64,000 nt of DNA from Hydractinia symbiolongicarpus. Taxonomy: Eukaryota; Cnidaria; Hydrozoa; Anthoathecata; Hydractiniidae. The notes beneath the pieces were generated by a model. It saw nothing but the letters and a program-made list of their open reading frames with translations, ran no database searches and was not told the origin of the DNA. Positions 60,090 to 64,000 of the stretch are shown one piece after another. The stretch is taken from the NCBI RefSeq assembly GCF_029227915.1, contig NC_079878.1, forward strand, positions 35,367,501-35,431,500. The letters are read 5' to 3'. A program made the position numbers and the translations under genes. The first letter of the stretch is position 1. Each line of letters opens with the position of its first letter.

Positions 60090-61210
60090 ACAGCGCCCAG
60101 TGTAATCGCTGAGATACAGCAATCATGTCAAATTAAGAAGAATGTTATTTTTTAGAGTCCAATTGTGCCATTTGTATCATTTATAAAGTCAAAGTCCAAA
60201 ATCAGTTCAATTAAGTCCCACAGTCAATCGTTTCACTGGTAAAAGGGATGCAACCTAGTAATATCAGAAGAATATCGCTAAATACATGTTGGTACGAATA
60301 TGTGGCGCAACCGTTGAAACTCAAACGAACTGATACCGTTAGAAAGTCAATGAAAGTAGTTTGTGAAACTGTCTCTATTTCTTCACGCGCGCTAAAGGCT
60401 AGGATTGGTGCCACAGTAAAAAATGACTTATTTATCCAAGTTTTAAATGAAACGCTACCACAGCGCCCAGTGTAATCGCTGAGATACAGCAATCATGTCA
60501 AGTTAAGAAGAATGTTATTTTCTAGATTCCAATTGTGTCATTTATCTCATTGATAAAGTCAAAGTCCAAAATCAGTTCAATTACGTCCCACACTCAATCG
60601 TTTCACTGATAAAAGCGATGCATCCTAGTAATATCAGGAAAATATCGCTAAATCCATGTTGGTACGAATATGTGACGCAACCGTTGAAACTCAAACGGGC
60701 TGATACTGTTAGAGAGTCATAGAAATGTAGTTTATGTAACTGTCTCCATTTCCTCGGCGGGCGGTAACGGCTAGGATTGGTCCCACAGTAAAAAATGACT
60801 TATTTATCTAAGTTTTTGAATAAAACGCTACCACAGCGCCCAGTGTAATCGCTGAGTTCCAGCATTCAAGTCAACTTAAGAAGAATGTTATGTCTTGTAG
60901 TGCAATTGCCTCATTCGTCACATTCAAAAGCTCAAAGTCCAGAATCACTTCAATAAGTGCCACAGTGAATCGTTTCACTGGTAAAAGCGATGCAACCTAG
61001 TATTACCAGAAAAATATCGCTAAATACATGTTGGTACGAATATGTGACGCAACCGTTGAAACTCAAACGGACTGATGCCATTAGAAAGACAATGAAATGT
61101 AGTTTATGTAACTGTCTCTATTTCCTTGGAGCTCGCTAACAGCTAGGATTGGTCCCACAGTAAAAAATGACTTATTTATCTAAATTTTCAAATGAAACGC
61201 TACCACAGCG
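60090..61210 (+). repeat. Zone C trimer, copy 1
   Basis: Three monomers in order carry TGGTAAAAGGGATGCAACC, TAAAAGCGATGCATCC with AATATCAGGAAAATATCG and AATCCATG, and CCTAGTATTACCAG with CTTGTAGTGCAATTGCC. The same order recurs at 62225-63345 and begins again at 63345. The overlapping open frames on both strands at 60211-60492 belong to the first monomer. Confidence 0.85.
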
Positions 61211-61595
61211 CCCAGTGTAATCGCTGAGATACAGCAATCATGTCAAATTAGAAGGAATGTTACTTCTTGGAGTCCAATTTTCTCATTTATCACATTTATC
61301 AGGTCACAGTCGAAAGTTAGTTCAATTAAGTCCCACAGTCAATCGTTTCTCTGTTAAAAACGATGCAACCTAGTAACATCAGATAAATATCGCTAAATAC
61401 ATGTTGGTACGAGTATGTGACGCAACCGTTGTGACTGAAGCGGATTGATAACGTTAGAAAGTCAATGAAATGTAGTTTTTGAAACTGTCGCTATTTCTTC
61501 AGCGCGCAATAACGGCTAGGATTGGTCCCACAGTAAAGAATGACTTATTTATCTAAATTCTTAAATGAACGCTACCACAGCGCCCAGTGTAATCG

Positions 61596-61870
61596 CTGAG
61601 TTACGGCAATCATGTCAAATTAGAGCGAATGTTACTTCTTGGAGTCCAATTGCCTCATTTATAACATTTATAAGGTCACAATCCAAAATCAGTTCAATTT
61701 AGTCCCACAGTCAATCGTTTCATTGTTGAAAGCGATGCAACCTAATAATATCAGAAAAATATCGCTAAGTACATGTTGGTACGAAAATGTGACCCAACCG
61801 TTGTAACTCAAACGGACTGACACCCTTAGAAAGTCAATGAGATGTACTTTTTGAGTGCCCAGTGTAAGCG
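61596..61870 (+). repeat. Second truncated 275-bp monomer
   Basis: It has the same deletion junction (GATGTACTTTTTGAGTGCCC, near 61,853-61,857) and the same 275-bp spacing as 59461-59735. It lies 2,135 bp downstream. The deletion arose once and was copied with the six-monomer unit. Confidence 0.9.
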
Positions 61871-62224
61871 CTGAGTTCCGGCAATCATGTCAAATTAAGA
61901 AGAATGTTTTTTCTTGGTGTCCGATTGTCTCATTTATCACATTTATCAGGTCACAGTCCAAAGTTAGTTAAATTAAGTCCCACAGTCAATCGTTTCATTG
62001 TTAAAGGCGATGCAACCTAGTAATATCAGAAAAATATCGCTAAGTACATGTTGGTACGAGTAGGTGACCCAACTGTTGTAACTCAAACGGACAAACAGCG
62101 TTAGAAAGTCAATGAGATGTAGTTTTTGAAACTGTCGCTATTTCTTCAGCGTTCGATAACGGCTAGGATTGGTCCCACAGTAAAGAATGACTTATTTATC
62201 TAAATTTTCAAATGAAATGCTACC

Positions 62225-63345
62225 ACAGCGCCCAGTGTAATCGCTGAGATACAGCAATCTTGTCAAATTAAGAAGAATGTTATTTTTTAGAGTCCAATTG
62301 TGCCATTTGTCTCTTTTATAAAGTGAAAGTCCAAAATCAGTTCAATTAAGTTCCCCAGTCAATCGTTTCACTGGTAAAAGAGATGCAACCTAGTAATATC
62401 AGAAGAATATCGCTAAATACATGTTGGTACGAAAATGTGACGCAACCGTTGAAACTCAAACGGACTGATACCGTTAGAAAGTCAATGAAAGTAGTTTGTG
62501 AAACTGTCTCTATTTCTTCACGCGCGCTGAAGGCTAGGATTGGTGCCACAGTAAAAAATTACTTATTTATCCTAATTTTTAAATGAAGCGCTACCACAGC
62601 GCCCAGTGTAATCGCTGAGATACAGCAATCATGTCAAGTTAAGAAGAATGTTATTTTTTAGAGTCCAATTGTGTCATCTATCTCATTAATAAAGTCAAAG
62701 TCCAAAATCAGTTCAATTACGTCCCACACTCAATCGTTTCACTGGTAAAAGCAATGCATCCTAGTAATATCAGGAAAATATCGCTAAATCCATGTTGGTA
62801 CGAATATGTGACGCAACCGATGAAACTCAATCGGGCTGATACTGTTAGAGAGTCAATGAAATGTAGTTTATGTAACTGTCGCCATTTCATCGGCGCACGC
62901 TAACGGCTAGGATTGGTCCCACAGTAAAAAATGACTTATTTATCTAAGTTTTTGAATAAAACGCTATCACAGCGCCCAGTGTAATCGCTGAGTTCCAGCA
63001 TTCAAGTCAACTTAAGAAGAATGTTATGTCTTGTAGTGCAATTGCCTCATTCGTCGCATTCAAAAGCTCAAAGTCCAGAATCACTTCAATTAAGTGCCAC
63101 AGTGAATCGTTTCACTGGTAAAAGCGATGCAACCTAGTATTACCAGAAAAATATCGCTAAATACATGTTGGTACGAATATGTGACGCAACCGTTGAAACT
63201 CAAACGGACTGATGCCATTAGAAAGACAATGAAATGTAGTTTATGTAACTGTCTCTATTTCCTCGGAGCGCGCTAACAGCTAGGATTGGTCCCACAGTAA
63301 AAAATGACTTATTTATCTAAATTTTCAAATGAAACGCTACCACAG
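62225..63345 (+). repeat. Zone C trimer, copy 2
   Basis: It has the same three-monomer order as 60090-61210, at an offset of 2,135 bp. Substitutions include TAAAAGAGATGCAACC, AACCGATGAAACTCAATCGGG and CACGCTAACGG. Confidence 0.85.
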
Positions 63346-64000
63346 CGCCCAGTGTAATCGCTGAGATACAGCAATCATGTCAAATTAAGAAGAATGTTAT
63401 TTTTTAGAGTCCAATTGTGCCATTTGTATCATTTATAAAGTCAAAGTCCAAATTAAGTTCAATTAAGTCCCACAGTCAATCGTTTCACTGGTAAAAGGGA
63501 TGCAACCTAGTAATATCAGAAGAATATCGCTAAATACATGTTGGTACGAATATGTGACGCAACCGTTGAAACTCAAACGGACTGATACCGTTAGAAAGTC
63601 AGTGAAAGTAGTTTGTGAAACTGTCTCTATTTCTTCACGCGCGCTAAAGGCTAGGATTGGTGCCACAGTAAAAAATGACTTATTTATCCATGTTTTAAAT
63701 GAAACGCTACCACAGCGCCCAGTGTAATCGCTGAGATACAGCAATCATGTCAAGTTAAGAAGAATGTTATTTTTTAGATTCCAATTGTGTCATTTATCTC
63801 ATTGATAAAGTCAAAGTCCAAGATCAGTTCAATTACGTCCCACACTCAATCGTTTCACTGGTAAAAGCGATGCATCCTAGTAATATCAGGAAAATATCGC
63901 TAAATCCATGTTGGTACGAATATGTGACGCAACCGTTGAAACTCAAACGGGCTGATACTGTTAGAGAGTAAATGAAATGTAGTTTATGTAACTGTCTCCA
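63345..64000 (+). repeat. Zone C trimer, partial copy 3
   Basis: It holds the first two monomers of the trimer, at an offset of 1,117 bp from copy 2 and about 3,252 bp from copy 1, cut by the window end. Copies 2 and 3 are directly adjacent, so this is a true tandem trimer here. Confidence 0.85.

Larger units (their letters stand above)
59270..61405 (+). repeat. Six-monomer unit of zone C, 2,135 bp, copy 1
   Basis: It repeats at an offset of 2,135 bp, which is five full monomers plus one 275-bp truncated one. Shared markers are AAGCGGATTGATAACG (59,3xx / 61,4xx), GAATGTTACTTCTTGGAG, CACCCTTAGAAAG, the deletion junction ACTTTTTGAGTGCCCAG and the downstream trimer. From about 61,250 to 61,410 a monomer resembling the one near 58,380 (CTCATTTATCACATTTATC) intervenes. 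Confidence 0.8.
1..64000 (+). repeat. Tandem satellite array, ~372-373 bp monomer, ~171 copies
   Basis: The whole window is head-to-tail copies of one AT-rich monomer. The landmark GGCTAGGATTGG recurs every 372-373 bp (85, 458, 830, 1203, 1575, 1948, 2321, 2694, 3066, and so on to 63649). In order, a typical monomer holds this landmark, TTATTTATCTAAAT, the dyad around CCACAGCGCCCAGTG, ATCGCTGAG, a CAATTGTGTC segment, TTTATAAAGTCAAAGTCC, AATTAAGTC, a TTAAAAGCGATGCAA segment, ATCGCTAAATACATGTTGG, GACGCAA, CGGACTGATACCGTTAG, an AAACTGTCTC segment and AGCGCGCGCT. All copies have the same orientation. No gene, transposon or unique sequence interrupts them. The length, about two nucleosomal repeats, and the higher-order structure fit centromeric or pericentromeric satellite DNA, but nothing here proves centromere function. 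Confidence 0.98.
58220..64000 (+). repeat. Zone C: divergent satellite monomers
   Basis: From about 58,220 the monomers remain the same family but carry many more differences. Examples are GTAGTATTTGAAACTGTCGC, GAGTTCCGGCAATCATG, ATTTATCAGGTCACAGTCC and CTGAAGCGGATTGATAACG. Neighbouring copies differ more from each other than in zone B. Two monomers are truncated, and six-monomer and three-monomer units recur. The pattern fits an older, less homogenised part of the array, as is common toward satellite edges, but the window ends before any edge is seen. Confidence 0.85.

Noticed and set aside
1-64000. CRISPR array
   Set aside because: Repeat units are about 372 bp and contiguous, with no short repeats separated by unique spacers.
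58220-64000. Zone C as a different satellite family or a transposon-derived segment
   Set aside because: All monomers keep the same order of landmarks and the ~372-bp period. They are divergent members of the same family.

Overview
The whole 64 kb window is one tandem satellite array. Every stretch I read on either strand is a variant of a single monomer of about 372-373 bp, in the same orientation throughout. Successive copies of the landmark GGCTAGGATTGG fall at 85, 458, 830, 1203, 1575, 1948, 2321, 2694 and 3066, and so on to 63649, about 171 copies. I see no protein-coding gene, RNA gene, transposon, CRISPR array, telomere repeat or unique-sequence island. The short open frames (63-93 codons) are the same stretch of monomer read repeatedly, sometimes on both strands, and are not annotated as genes. 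G+C is about 35% by hand count of one 360-bp stretch, with CpG near its random expectation. This suggests a eukaryotic heterochromatic (centromeric or pericentromeric) satellite from a genome without strong CpG decay, perhaps an invertebrate. The species cannot be named from the sequence.

Layout. Zone A (1 to about 37,300) is a mosaic of several monomer classes. Class II carries GAGATACAGCAATCATG and a TTTATAAAG segment. Class I carries a TTTTTCCCC tract and TTGTTACATTCACAAGG. Class III carries GCCCTGTG(T/C)AACTGCT. A fourth subclass carries CCCAATTTAATCGCTGAG. Class III is nearly always followed directly by class I. Zone A contains duplicated blocks with periods of 1, 3, 5, 6, 7, 8, 10, 11, 12 and 14 monomers, including a trimer array (29.4-31.85 kb) and three copies of a roughly 2-kb block (21.6-28.2 kb). 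Zone B (about 37,300 to 58,220) is almost purely class II and more homogeneous. It holds 9-mer and 8-mer duplications and two adjacent, nearly identical copies of a 10-monomer, 3,726-bp higher-order repeat (48.8-56.3 kb). Zone C (about 58,220 to 64,000) changes abruptly to more divergent monomers, with two 275-bp truncated monomers sharing one 98-bp deletion, a 2,135-bp six-monomer duplication and a repeated trimer.

The main interest is structural: nested higher-order repeats, chimeric monomers marking crossover or conversion points, an out-of-register 413-bp monomer, conserved dyad symmetries and one perfect 20-bp palindrome. Block edges were found by eye from diagnostic variants and are generally good to about 30 bp. 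No percent identities were computed.
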